Below are positions 12,629 to 24,059 of a stretch of DNA of 64,000 nucleotides, piece by piece. Source of the stretch: Echiichthys vipera (taxonomy: Eukaryota; Chordata; Actinopteri; Perciformes; Trachinidae); NCBI GenBank assembly GCA_963691815.1, contig OY829667.1:16444563-16508562 (forward strand). Reading direction: 5' to 3'. The notes beneath the pieces were generated by a model, which did no database searches, was not told the DNA's origin, and saw nothing but the letters and a program-made list of their open reading frames with translations. The stretch's first letter is position 1. Each line of letters opens with the position of its first letter. Both the position numbers and the translations under genes were made by a program.

Positions 12629-13375
12629 CATGGGTGTCAAAGTCAAGGCCCGCGGGCCAGATCCGGCCCGCAAATGAATGATCTTGGCCCCCGGGTGATA
12701 TTTGATTAGTATTAGAACCGGCCCGCACGCCACAGCCGCCTGCTGGTGTTTTTCACACACCAAAACTACATTACCCACAATGCAACGGTAGCCCGCGAAC
12801 TCACTGCAGCGCCGCAAGTTGGCCGCCTCGGCTTCATTATTCATCAGCATTCAGGGCAGATGTCAACTTTCAGCCCCCCCCCCCCCCCCCCCCCCCCAAT
12901 TATGGCTAAAGGGAAGGTGGACGATGAGAACAGGGTGTTTCAAGCTCGGTGGGAGCCAGAGCACATGTTCACAAAGCTGTGTCTTTATCTTGATATTAAG
13001 GAACACATTTTATTTTTGAAGGACATTTTCTTTTTGCTGTTTGCCTGTTGAAAATGTTTTCCTTGAAATAACTAAAGTCATAAGAAAATATTGCTGTATT
13101 CATTTAATGTACAGGACATGTGTTTTCTCTTTGGAGGAAGTTTGTTTTTGTCTGTGAGCCTGTTGAAAAACGTGTCACCTGAAATTACTGACAGAGCCGT
13201 ACAAGATTATTCATTTAATTATTAAATAAAATACATACACTGTGTTAGGTCTTGGTTCAATAAGTTATATGCAATCATTTTAATATGTTTTAATAAACAT
13301 TGAACCAGTCCGGCCCTCGGCTTGTAGCAGATTTGTTTTTTTGGCCCTCTGATGTATTTGATTTTGACATCGCTG
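12629..13375 (+). mobile_element. Non-autonomous hAT transposon, 747 bp, exact 8-bp TSD
   Basis: The element is bounded by GACCAAAG on both sides (12621-12628 and 13376-13383), an exact 8-bp target duplication. The 5' terminus is CATGGGTGTCAAAGTCAA; the reverse complement of the 3' end is CAGCGATGTCAAAATCAA, giving an imperfect inverted repeat. The subterminal GGCCCGCGGGCCAGATCC and, near the other end, CCGGCCCTCGG are typical of a widespread vertebrate hAT group (Charlie-like). It is an internal-deletion derivative: the 5' leader and transposase start are retained, most of the transposase is gone, and a 3' region with AATAAA (near 13225) remains. A C homopolymer lies at about 12876-12897. 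Confidence 0.92.
12902..13051 (+). pseudogene. 5' remnant of hAT transposase reading frame
   Basis: From ATG at 12902 the frame reads MAKGKVDDENRVFQARW and then EPEHMFT. This resembles the N-terminus of the hAT transposases related to GTF2IRD2/ZBED-type host genes. After about residue 25 the family resemblance stops and the frame runs 25 more codons into AT-rich sequence to a stop. The BED zinc finger, the DDE catalytic core and the dimerisation region are all absent, so it cannot encode an active transposase. It marks the junction of the internal deletion near 12978. The N-terminal match is recalled, not searched. Confidence 0.75.
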
Positions 13376-13383
13376 GACCAAAG

Positions 13384-13810
13384 CTACGGAACCACTGACT
13401 AAGAATACTCCACAGCATGGGTCTCTAAAATGCTCCTATGTGTGTTTTCAAAGTTAGTTAAAGGGCATCATGCATTACACAGTGCATATGTGTGTATAAG
13501 AGTGTGTGCGGGTGTGTGCATGTGTGTGTGTTTGCAGCATGGAGCATGATGGACCAGTGCTGAGAATAATTAACTCCGATGACCCAGTCACTGCAGTGCC
13601 GGGGCAACCGCTGTGACTGGAACGCCTGTCGAATAGACTGGCCATCACACTCCTCACTGGATGGAGAGGAGCCTCCATAGAGCTAACACACACAGAAACA
13701 CCTGTGTGTACACACAGACAAACCGACAGGCGGGCCGAGGCACATACAGAACACAGAGCTGTCATGTATTAATTAACACACATTAACACATTCACCACCC
13801 CTATAGGTTC
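13384..13810. other. Non-coding spacer with GT-rich patch
   Basis: Sequence between the hAT element and a (CA)n cluster. A loose GT-rich patch lies at 13489-13533. The minus-strand frame across 13475-13765 is driven by this patch and is not considered coding. Confidence 0.5.
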
Positions 13811-13830
13811 AAACACGCACACACACACGC

Positions 13831-13866
<36 letters not shown>
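13811..13866. repeat. (CA)n microsatellite
   Basis: A (CA)n array of about 56 bases with CG interruptions in its first third. A further perfect (CA)9 lies at 13991-14008. Confidence 0.93.
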
Positions 13867-13870
<4 letters not shown>

Positions 13871-14096
13871 CACCTGTAAAATTTCATCAACAGCTCTCCA
13901 CACAGCAGCTATATATACATATGTAGTCGACTGCTTAGTACACTTGGCACAGATTCATTCACAGCATGCTGCAGCAACAGTGAGGACGTGCACACACACA
14001 CACACACAGGCATATGGCACGAAGCTAGCTGTTCGTTAGCACTCTTGACATCTCTGACAAATTGACTCCTTTATGCGAGTGGAAGTGTGCGGCAGA

Positions 14097-14107
14097 GTGT
14101 GTGTGTG

Positions 14108-14147
<40 letters not shown>
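14097..14147. repeat. (GT)n microsatellite
   Basis: A GT dinucleotide array of about 51 bases with one GC interruption near 14113. It is followed 85 bases downstream by (AC)13 at 14232-14257. The two arrays lie in opposite orientation and could form a hairpin. Confidence 0.93.
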
Positions 14148-14231
14148 GGGTCTAGAGGATGGAGGCAGGGAGGCCGCGGGTAGGTGGATCATCTCATTCA
14201 CACAGTCTGAAGGAGAGGGATATCATTCTGA

Positions 14232-14257
<26 letters not shown>
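14232..14257. repeat. (AC)n microsatellite
   Basis: A perfect AC array of about 26 bases, inverted relative to the (GT)n at 14097-14147. Confidence 0.9.
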
Positions 14258-14262
<5 letters not shown>

Positions 14263-14713
14263 CACCTGTGACATCAGCGGAATGCAATGAAAAACCTGCT
14301 TCCGCATCGACGAGCTAAGATGGAGGAGCTGGAGAGGGAAGAAGGCAAGGCATGAGGAGGTGGGCTGATGGAGGGAGAAAAGGATGGAGGGCAGGGGCAA
14401 ATGAAGGACAGGAGGAGGAGGAGGTGGAGGAGGGATGATGTCAGGGAGACGGATCAAGTTTTGAGGATGAAAGGGAGCAATGAAGCAAAAGAGTGAATAG
14501 AGCGAGTGCTGGAGAAAAGGCACGTTGATAAAGAAGCTATTGAGAGATGATTTAAGGGGAGTGTGGCTCCATCCTGACTCTGTCTACCACACTATTTAGT
14601 TATGAAAGAGTTTAATGAGCTCATATATGATAGAGCTGAGAGCATGAGGTACAAGAAACTCTTGACTTTTCATGGGAACAAAATGTCCTTTGGGCAGAGT
14701 ATAGGGCTGCAAT

Positions 14714-15492
14714 TAGGGCTATACGGTAAACAGCATAGACCCTAGAACGGGTCTATGAACGGTATTATACCTCGGTATATTTATCTCAAAGTACAAGTTT
14801 GAGGCTCTGGTCTTTTACTTGAGCATTTTCTTTTCATGCTACTTTATACTTCTACTCCACTACAATTCAATGGGAAATAATATTTCTACTCCACTACATT
14901 TATCTGACTTCAGTTACTTTTCCAATTAAGATTTTTGCTTCACATCAATAAACACGTGTTGCAGAGTAAACACAAAGGCTTCACAGTGACAGTTATGAAC
15001 AAATATTATGTGTCCATTCACTGTTGAACTAATGGTTTTATGTGTCAACCTTTTATGTGTGAACCTATGTTTTTTCAAAGTAGAAAGAGACATCGTGGTG
15101 GTGATTTAACCAGACTAGAGAACAACAACAGGCGTGACGCAAACTGTTATGGAGAGGAGCGATGAAAAAGCACACAAAGTCCATATAGCGGCAGTGTTGT
15201 GGCCGTGTGCCTACAGGAAGCACGGGAGCAAGTCTCCGAGTGTGCCGGTATTTGACGCGCTGAAACATTTGCACTGAGATTCGAGAGAGGACAGCGGCCA
15301 CTATGGCCATGAATGACTATTTCGCATAGGCTTCTGCTCAAAGAGCCAGTAAATATCCGGGTTTTTTTTGCCTGCGCACATTGTGTGGTTACGTCAGAGC
15401 TGTTCTGCTGGTTACATGGTTGACTCAAAATCCATACCCTTGGCTAATTGCTACCATCCTACTGTCTATACCGTTTATACCATACACCCCTA
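14714..15492. mobile_element. hAT-type non-autonomous element, 779 bp, exact 8-bp TSD
   Basis: GCTGCAAT flanks both ends (14706-14713 and 15493-15500), and this duplicated target is part of the host MITE terminus. The termini TAGGGCTATACGGTA and, reading in from the right, TAGGGGTGTATGGTATAAAC are similar inverted repeats. No transposase frame is present. A fish interspersed repeat fragment (CTTCTACTCCACTACA-type words) lies inside it near 14800-14945. It is younger than the MITE it disrupts. Confidence 0.88.
14800..14945 (+). repeat. Fragment of a common teleost dispersed repeat
   Basis: Contains CTACTTTATACTTCTACTCC (14840-14859) and a second TTTCTACTCCACTACATTTA (14883-14902), then TTCAGTTACTTTTCCAATTA. 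This word order is one I recognise as a very common teleost interspersed repeat. It sits wholly within the hAT-type element and may be a captured or internal part of it. Confidence 0.6.
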
Positions 15493-15821
15493 GCTGCAAT
15501 GATAAGTCAACTCCTCAATCAGTCGAAAAATAATCACCCACTAGTTTGATAATCGATTTGAATTATTTGTCGTGCAGAAATTACAGAAAATTCTGTTTCC
15601 AGCCTCTAAAATATGGCAATGTTCTGCTTTCTCCTGTTTCACATTAACTAATAAAAAATCTAAAAAAGAAGAAATTTGGACACAACAAGAGGTTTAAAGA
15701 CATCACTTTTAACTGTTTTTGTAATAAAAAAAAAAAACGATTTCACTTCATTCTAACAATTAATAGATGGATCGAGAAAATGGCAGATTAATGATATTGC
15801 TGAAATTCTTTAGTTGCAGCT

Positions 15822-16994
15822 GAAAAGCAAAGTTTTTGAAACATACCATTTCCTACATTTCTTTCCTTCCACAGTATATGAACCTCGCAACTACAGTATG
15901 CTCTAGGTTGGGCAAAGATTGTGCTAAGTCGTTATAGTTAAATATGGTGAGGGTTAGGAAACTAAAAGCCTTTTTATAGACCCTCAAACCTCACTGATGC
16001 TGATCACTGTCCTCTCCGCTTCATCACATAGGACACTACTTCCCACACTACTTCCTGCATTGTTTATCAATCAATTAGATGCAAAACCATTTCAAGTTGT
16101 TATTGTGCTAAGCTAGTTGGGTAAACAGAGTTTTCGTTAACATCTTCAATAAACACACACACTTTTTTTATTGATAACTTACTAAATAGCTTTTTGTGAT
16201 GAAAGGGAAATTGTTTGTCCCATAGACATTCTCGCAGAGGACGTGTCATCCCTGGTGATGAGACTCAGAGGAAGGTGCAAGTTTGGGTGTCACTTGGATG
16301 TCACTTGTAACCGAGATTCCATCAGACACAAACAACATACATTATACACATGGCACTATTTGCTTCTGGTTGCTATGCAACAGTCATCTCCACTGAAGTA
16401 AGAAGTCCGGGAAAATAAATCCATCCCCCGAGGTACAACGGCATGTCTCTGTGTCAAACTGATGTGGCATGGAGCATCATTTAAGGCGAGGACTGTTCTG
16501 CAGGAGTATGTGCCAATAACCCACCAAACAGGTCGCAGATATCTCATTTTGGAATGAAAGTGGCGTGTCTGTGTCTTTGCTGATTATCTAATTTCCTCTC
16601 ATAATGGGCTCAGCTGTCAGCTCCTTCTCTTTGTGTCTCTTAATCTTAGGCTTGTTTGTAAAGTAAGATATGCATTGCACCTCTGTTCTGATGACAATAA
16701 ATCCGGGGGTTAAAAAAAACAACGTGTGGAAGACAGAGATAAATGAGACAGAGGAAATGGATGAGGAATGGGACGGCCTCACAACTCTTAACTAATTCCT
16801 TCAGCGGGGGACAGCACAGAGAGCATGATTCATATCCGGCATATGAAGAGAATGATGAATCTACTGCCGTCGGCCGTGTATTGTCCTCAACTCATCATAA
16901 AGGACGTAAGAGTACCCCAAACATCCAAAACGAGCTGTGAAGTTTAATAACACACTGTTGAATACTGCTGAATATCTTCATATAAAGGATTTCT
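15822..16994. other. Unique non-coding sequence
   Basis: No gene or recognised repeat. The open frames at 16356-16547, 16588-16782 and 16743-16940 are short, without domains, and on conflicting strands. Confidence 0.5.
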
Positions 16995-17040
16995 GTCATC
17001 AGACGTCATCAGACGTCATCAGACGTCATCAGACGTCAAC
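16995..17040 (+). repeat. 10-bp tandem repeat creating four GACGTCA words
   Basis: The unit GTCATCAGAC is repeated four times and followed by GTCAAC. Each junction creates AGACGTCA, one base from the palindromic cAMP-response element TGACGTCA. Whether any ATF/CREB-type protein binds is unknown. The array is only 46 bases. Confidence 0.9.
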
Positions 17041-17054
17041 ATCTACATTGTTGG

Positions 17055-17834
17055 CAGGGCTGTAGCGATACACTAATCTCACAATACGATATGATACACG
17101 ATACTCAGCTCACGATACCATATACTGTATATCATGATATTCATCCAACAATACGATTCGATTTGGTACGATTCCATACGATAAAATTTTTAGTTTTTAA
17201 AGGGACAGTGTGATTTGGTGACATCTTGTGAGTGTTCCATTGACTGGGATTGAATTAATACAAACTGAAAGGATCAATTACACAATATACGGCTCTGTCT
17301 GGACAGCAAAGATGGTAACAAGTCACTTTTCACAAGTCTGAGTCAAGACTCAAGTGTCTTAGGGAAGTCCGAGTCAAGTCTCAAGTCTCTGAGGGAAGCC
17401 AGAGTCAAGTCTCAAGTCTCTGAGGGAAGTCCGAGTCAAGTTTCAAGTCTCTGAGGGAAGTCCGAGTCAAGTTTCAAGTCTCTGAGGGAAGTCCGAGTCA
17501 AGTCTCAAGTGTCTGAGGGAAGCAGCAAGTCCTAATCAAGTCTCTTATGGTTTTAATAAATAATAAAATAGAGTTGAAGTGCAACCGTATTGTTTAATTA
17601 CACAAAGTCCCAACTACTGACACTTTACGACCTAGTGTAAATAAAGAAAGGCTGCCGCTCCCATTACCTGGAACTAATTACAGACACACCTGAAACTCCA
17701 GGTCCTGCTCTCATTGGAGGATTTTAAGACATTTGAGAATAACTTGGAGGCAGACACATCTGGCTGTAGACATTCTACACTTTCTTCTATACTTTCTGTG
17801 GAAATCGCAGAATCGATAAAATCCTACAGCCCTA
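17055..17834. mobile_element. Inverted-repeat DNA element carrying a minisatellite
   Basis: The left end reads CAGGGCTGTAGCGATACAC. Reading in from the right the end is TAGGGCTGTAGGATTTTATC. Internal CGATAC words (17065-17190) match a common fish element that starts CAGGGCTGTAACGATAC. No clean target duplication is visible, so superfamily is uncertain (hAT-like by termini). A 31-bp minisatellite at 17336-17521 lies inside. No transposase frame. Confidence 0.65.
17336..17521 (+). repeat. 31-bp minisatellite, exactly six units
   Basis: Six units of 31 bases total 186 bases, each starting GTCYGAGTCAAG or a near variant and ending CTGAGGGAA. Units differ by only a few substitutions and the period has no indels. 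AAGTCTCAAGTC words of this kind are common inside teleost transposons. Confidence 0.92.
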
Positions 17835-19306
17835 GTTTTTGGTGCTTTGTTTTATGTGCAGGGACTCTTCTCATGTTACTGCAGAGGTTTGGTGTTATTT
17901 GGAGCAGTGTTAGTGGTTAAAAAAGACGTTTAAATGCCTTCACGTACTGCCCCGAGCTAATCAGTGTTAGCAACGTCGGGCTGTTAGCGACTCTCCCAGA
18001 TTTCTCCGTTAATAGTTACATAAAAAAACTGTCTTGATGGCTTATTTGATGTATGCAAGTACAGAAAAAGACCATGGGACAATTTTGCGGCGGAATAACA
18101 CTTTAAATACCTCCACCTGAACGCTGTACCACTTCCTTCTTAAACGACACATCAAACATATTAAAGCAAACTCGAAGACATCTCGGTTTCTATGTTACGT
18201 TTTTGTTAAGAAAGCAGAGCAAGGTCGATCAGGGTACCATTTGACACCCCTTCCCCCCTCAACTGCTGAGGTGGCCCGGGGCTGTTTAGCAGAGGCTGGT
18301 GAGGACCCAGTGGCTGGCTGCAAAAGTGTTTGTTTGTGGCTGCTACTTATTGCTGATGCTGTTTGATATCTTGGCTGAAGTCTTATCTGTTTGGTTGCCG
18401 AGGTGCTGCAGTTGCTCTGATATCTTGAAAGGCAGCTCGGATTGGGCAGCTGTCAGTGCTCCTTCCTCCCTCACTCTTCATATCTCTGTGTATCGCTCTC
18501 GCTCCATCTCTCTCACCCTTTTTAATCGCTCAGATCAAAACAAGGCTGGCAGGCATCTGATTGTGAAATAATTGTAAATTTACTGCTTTTACGATGCAGT
18601 TAAATGTGTCATCGCCATATTGGAAAAGACTCAGGACAACAAAAACATCTCCAATTGGAGATGTATCTGGTAATTAATTTCCTTTTCTGTAAAATGAGTG
18701 TTTGCACACCAGAAGGCTGAGACATTAGTAAAAAAGTGTTTAAAACCCTGAATCCCAAAGCTGCCTCTTCCCCATGTTATCTGGACCTCCGTAACATGAC
18801 CAGCTGTTGAGATACAACCTTATCAAGATTGATAATTTTGAAGCTTCTGATGTGCGGTATCAGAATTTTGTGACAGCAACTGGCAAGCAGGGAGAAAGAA
18901 CTATTATAGGCTCTTACAAAAGGCAATTTCTATATTGAGCCATTGATTGTTTTCTATATGGGAGTATGTATTTTATGACATACAAAGGATGGATGCTGCA
19001 GTTGCTGATGTGCTCAGGCTACACCGTACTGTAGCCTACCTAAGGGAGCACAGTTAAGTTCAGAGCATGCTAACACGAACACATAGATCTTAAACAGCGG
19101 GGAGCTAAATGTAGCATATGGTGGGCATTAACAAAGCATGTGGCAGCTCGCATGATATTAAAGAGTAACACAGAGTCCGTCCAGAGCAGCCTGGATTTGT
19201 GTCTCTCTGCTGCAGTCTTATGGTGAAAAACTGTGGGTGCTGGTGGATTCTACAGGAAGAGACTTACAGCGTATGTGTTTTTGTTTTGGTAGTGGCTTAC
19301 ATGCAC
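17835..19306. other. Non-coding sequence
   Basis: No exon recognised. The stretch 17900-18115 has low simple-sequence content and resembles dispersed-repeat words (GACAATTTTGCGGCGGAATA near 18080), but no boundaries could be set. The open frame at 18299-18571 has no domain. Confidence 0.45.
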
Positions 19307-19490
19307 TAGAGCTGCAGCAGTTAGTCGACTTGCAAATTATTTGATTGCTAGAAAAACAATCACCGGCTGTTGTTATAATTAATAATGCGTAATTTTTCGG
19401 CTTTTTTCTGTTTAATGTCTGATTAAACTGAATATATTTGGGTTTTTATTGAAAAAAAAAAAATCTTTGGGTTTTTGTTGTTTGTTTTTC
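19307..19490 (+). mobile_element. MITE fragment, TAGGGCTGCAAC family
   Basis: Starts TAGAGCTGCAGCAGTTAGTC and carries the family words AAACTGAATATATTTGGGTT and a poly-A run (19451-19462). The 3' half and right terminus are missing. Confidence 0.65.
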
Positions 19491-21459
19491 AAAAATCCAC
19501 AGCACTCGTATCATCCTGGCCAGTCAGCGCAGTTCACAGTTTGTGCACACGCCACGGATCCTACCTCCCCCTATGCGCAGGTTACAATATTACAGGCACA
19601 CGCCTCAATCTAGGCATACGCTAAATGACGTTAGCAGTTGCTATCTGCTAAGTTAGCCAGCCTGTATCGTGTACTCCATGCTGTTTATTGATGAGAGAAG
19701 ATACAAGCTTATCTTAAAGATTCTTAAGAATCTGGTGCACGCGCACTGACGAGAACTTGATGGAGGAGAAGCTCGGTGGTAGCGGGGGAGGGGCGTGAGA
19801 GTTGTAAACTATTGAAATTTGAGTCAACTCGATCTGCCAGACTTGCCAACTGCATGACCATGACAGTAGCTGTGTCCATGTAAGTACACCCATATCGATA
19901 CATACCTGAAAGTTCTGCAGGAATTATTCAAGCTGTGCAGGGCGTTGCTCGGCTTCATATTTCCAGGCTGCAGCAACAGGCAGGGCTCTAAACAAAGCAA
20001 TCAGCTGGTTAAACGTTATCAGAGCACCCTTAGAAATTAGTGGTAATGCCCCTAACATTTCTCCCCTTATTTCTCCCGCAGCTGATCAAAAGCCGTCACG
20101 CCACATTGCGCCCTGTAATGTTTCTTTTGTCTGTACTCCTTGGTATTTAAATGAACAAAAGGAAATGTCGAGCGAGACTGTGGTTGTGTGTATTCTGTCT
20201 ACATACAGTATGTGTGTGTGGACCTCACATTCAGGTATATGTGTGCCAAAGAGAGATGGAGAAGGCTGCAGCCGAGCTGAAAAATTGACTCGTCCAGATA
20301 AAGAGACACAGGCAGACAGGAAGTAGGAAGAGAGGGGACACCATGAATAGGGTGACTGATCAGGACACATCAATAATAATCATCTGATTACTTGCTGCAG
20401 CCTCAGAATCTATATTACTTATTTATATATTATAAATGGCCTCTTCATCCCTCTGCTAGAAATTAGCAATTGTATTTTATTGGATATCAACGTATCATTG
20501 TTTGTGTGTATGAAAGACAGAGGGAGAAATATGAAGAACAGGGTCCTTCAAGTCATCGTCTGTGCAGCGTATAAATGAGTTTGCACATACACACCCAGGT
20601 TGATGTTTTTGTGTCTGTGTGTCAGAGAGTTTTTTCCATCAAAGCGTTTCTAAAAATAGCAGCAACACCGCTCGCCAGCTACGCAGCATGATGCGTTATA
20701 TAACCTTGCCGAAATGCACACTGAGACCACATCAGCATCAACAACTAGGCTCCTACCTGTTCTAATGCTGCAAGAACCCCCCCCCCCAAACACACACACA
20801 CACGCACCAACACACTGATTACATGGTCTTCTTCATTATTCATGTGGCATTTCTGTTGTTACTAGAAGGTACACAGAAGCAGTGTGAAATGGCTACGGTT
20901 TACTGCAATGACTGTCTTAGGAAATACATTTAGTCCGCTCATAATAACCGTGAGTTATTATAATTAATTGTTCCTCTGTTCATTTTGTTGAGCCATTCTC
21001 ATATCAGCTATGACGGCTGATATGTCTATATTGATGATAAGTTGTTTCACTAAAATATGCCCCAGGATTAGATGAGAAATACTTCAAAACATAGTGTTTT
21101 GTCATAATCGTTTTGATTTTGAAAATGAAGATGGCTCTAACGAACAAAAAAAAAATAGATCCCTCTTCTGCTCTGCCACGATACATTTCCCTGATAATCC
21201 AGTGGGTTTTGAGATGGTTTATTTTGATTAAACAGTAGGAACATTTCCTGAACCCATATTACCTTGCACAGGAGCCAAATTCTCATGATAACCACATCAG
21301 ATGAGAATAGGGGTGGGTCACTGCCTGTAGTGCGCTGACTGGTTGATGCATCTGTGCAGGGCATAGAACAGCAGTGGATAGAATATGTCCTATCTTATAT
21401 ACGATACTACGATCTCTCTGCTTTGGAAGATCGTCAACACGCGCTAATCCTTCACGATC
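19491..21459. other. Non-coding sequence
   Basis: About 2 kb with no recognised gene. It has a C-run followed by (CA)n at 20777-20803. The minus-strand frame 20086-20373 has no domain. Confidence 0.45.
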
Positions 21460-21640
21460 TAGGGGTACGTCCACACAATCAAAAACAACCTTTTTTTTCT
21501 CCTTTGTTCTGAAGAAGTTTTTGGCTCACGAAACAGGTGAAACCGGCAAAAACGCTGTAACACACATGCCAGGCCTGGATGTGGCGCTGTAACTGCCACA
21601 GAAATACACCAACAACAGAGAAGAAGAGAGGAAGAGCCGC
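21460..21640 (+). mobile_element. Fragment of a fish DNA-transposon family (AAAACG-rich)
   Basis: Starts TAGGGGTACGTCCACACAAT and includes AACCGGCAAAAACGCTGTAA and GATGTGGCGCTGTAACTGCC. This resembles a teleost element whose ends read like GTCCACACGAAAACG. The right end was not found and the family is recalled only. Confidence 0.5.
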
Positions 21641-22207
21641 TGTTGTGTATTATCATGATACAAACACCGGAGACTTTGTCACCAAATCTGGAGACTTTCC
21701 AAATCCACATCCATCCTAGAGAGAAATGTTTCCACTGTTTCTGGTGTTAGTGGAGACTTTGGTGCTGTTTTGGACTCGGATGCATGAATCACTCTGTAGT
21801 AAGTGTCCTCAACGAGCAGAGGGGGCTGCTGTGAGCCCCTTCCCCGTCCCAAAGCACCCACATGTTTTCTCTCTTCTCCTGATATACAGATGGTTTATCC
21901 AATCACCCGCCAGTTATGTTTTGAAAGTGCCCGATCTTTCCCAATCAGTTTCTAATGAAGCCTTCTCAGATGGTTCTGTGTAACTAACTATCTGAAGGTT
22001 CTTTGTAACAAACCATTCAACCAGCTAAACTAGTTTACAGGGCTTCCGCAAATGATTCTGTCCCCAGCCCCCACACCTACTCCTGACAAGTAAAACATGT
22101 ATCCCATTTGTCATTTGGGATGATTGTGAGACAGAAAGCAAGTGTAACTGTGAAGCCCTTTACAACTAAACAGAGACAATACAGACAATAATAACTGCAT
22201 TAAATAA
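21641..22207. other. Non-coding sequence
   Basis: Part may still belong to the transposon fragment before it. The open frame 21726-21983 has no recognisable domain. Confidence 0.4.
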
Positions 22208-22392
22208 ATGTTAATTTTATTTTATTTCATCAATGTTATGTATAATCTGTTATTATTATATTATGCCATTTGTTTTTTATATTTTAAAAAAACAACAGCA
22301 TGTTATTGCATTATATATCAGGCTGCTCTCTAGATATCAGCATTGGACATTGAAAAACCCATATCAGTCAACCAATACCTTTATCCTCCTCA
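22208..22392 (-). mobile_element. Fragment of a DNA element with TCGGC/GATAT words, reversed
   Basis: On the minus strand it reads TATTGGTTGACTGATATGGG followed by CAATGCTGATATCTAGAGAG. This matches the internal part of a fish repeat whose other end appears at 41996-42132. The AT-rich adjoining sequence is probably the rest of the same insertion. No target duplication identified. Confidence 0.5.
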
Positions 22393-23523
22393 AAATGTGT
22401 TGATACATGGCTCTCCCTGGACAGCAACCATATAAAGAAATATATGGGAGGAAACATATGGGAGGAAATTTTTTTCCATAAATGCCAATTGTGTGAGATC
22501 TTTTCACTTACTCTCAACCGCGGACTTTCCTAGACTTGCCATATCTTAGAATGACCCACTACATTATATAGTCCAATATTTCCATCATTATTATTTCTTT
22601 TAAAGAAAAACATTTTGAAAGACCTTTCAGGAGTCACTGACTTTCATTTCATGTTCTTGATGAGCCAACACAGAGTATATAAATGAACTACGCACATCTA
22701 TAAAACCCTCTGAAGCACTCAGCACCTCACAGGCAAGGGGCAGACTCACACATACATGCTCATAAACGTCCTTCCCTCATCTTTTATCACACCACTGGCC
22801 TCTGCAAGCTCCCCGCTGACTTCCAATCCAACGAGGTGTGTAATGGCTGCAGTGACGGGGGCTGCTTAAGATGACTGCTGCGGTCACGGCTCAAGACAAT
22901 ATGGCTCATCTGCAGGAGACGCTTTGGCGACAGCATCATTGCTCTTAGCTCTAACCACTTAGTGCTGATCGAAAAACAACCTGATGGGGGGGAAGCTCAT
23001 TGGACTAAATGTCACCACTGGGTCATTTAGGAGCTAAATGGAGCTAAGACTGTATTTACTGTAAACAAGTGAGACCAAAAATCATATAGCTGTAGCACAT
23101 GCACGTTTCAAAGTGTGTACAACAAACAAAAATGTGTCTGAAATGTTTGTGTTGTGAGAGTGTCTATGTGTGTGTAACTTTGGTCAGTGTAGTGTAGACA
23201 GATGCTGCCATCTAACAACCCCACCCCCACATTGACAGGGCCTGCTGACTCAGCAGTCACGCACACATACAGATAGACAGAGAGAGAGAAAGTGTTGAAT
23301 AGAGTGTTGCAGGGATAACGTATTTTTGTAGGCAGACCCGAAAGTTAGCCTTGCCCTGGTTCCCTTAACAAAAAGCCAATAGGGTTTTTCCATCAGGCTT
23401 TGGATTAGGACTCATTCCTCTCCCTCAAACAAGAGGGGGACTGTTTTACAAGTGTGTGAAGTGGATAGATTATCACAAGTGTCTGCAGTCATGTGAGAGC
23501 GATATGGCTGGGTAAATACAAGG

Positions 23524-23526
<3 letters not shown>
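22393..23526. other. Non-coding sequence
   Basis: No gene seen. A short local duplication of ATATGGGAGGAAA occurs at about 22442-22468. The section 22790-22990 has lower simple-sequence content than its surroundings but shows no exon structure. Confidence 0.45.
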
Positions 23527-23565
<39 letters not shown>

Positions 23566-23571
23566 GTGTGT
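23527..23571. repeat. (GT)n microsatellite
   Basis: GT array of about 45 bases with one GC interruption at about 23561. Confidence 0.93.
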
Positions 23572-24059
23572 CTTAATTTAAATATCAAACTGGGCTTCCT
23601 ATCATGGGATTTTCTGTGTGTGATGTGCATTGCATGGTTTGCAAATATTGAGGAAAAACGGGGGGAGATCTCTCAGGACTGGAGTTACAAGTTTCTCAGA
23701 TGTTGCTCTTACTGTATCTGTCTCATCCCCTGTAATTCCCTTGCACTTTGTGTCCTGCTGCCCTCTTTGCACTGCACCTCGTAGCGTACTGAAGCCTTAA
23801 ATCTCTCTGTGACTGCTTTCATCATCCTCCTTTTATTTCCCTGTCATTGAGGTTCAGCACACACGGAGCCCGACACGAAAAAACCACTGACCTCAATCGC
23901 CTCAACTGCACCTGGTCGGGGCATCCCACACACATGGTAGAGAACACCCGCACCTCAAACCCAGTTCTCCACCTGAAGAAGAATAAAACGTGGTGGTCTT
24001 GTGTTGTTGTAGCCATGGTAACAATCTTCATAAATGCACAGTGAACTTTTGCTTTGTTG

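Larger units (their letters stand above)
14702..15821 (+). mobile_element. MITE (TAGGGCTGCAAC family) interrupted by a hAT element
   Basis: The left terminus TAGGGCTGCAAT (14702-14713) is split from the rest of the element by a hAT insertion and resumes at 15493 as GCTGCAATGATAAG. The right terminus TAGTTGCAGCT (15811-15821) is the inverted partner. The body 15501-15810 carries family words such as TTTGATAATCGATTTGAATT and a poly-A run at 15727-15739. Apart from the insertion, this is the most complete copy of the family in the window, about 340 bp. Confidence 0.85.

Noticed and set aside
17336..17521. CRISPR-like repeat array
   Set aside because: Units abut directly with no unique spacers, in a vertebrate genome; it is a minisatellite. 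The 34-bp array at 11725-12410 is rejected for the same reason.
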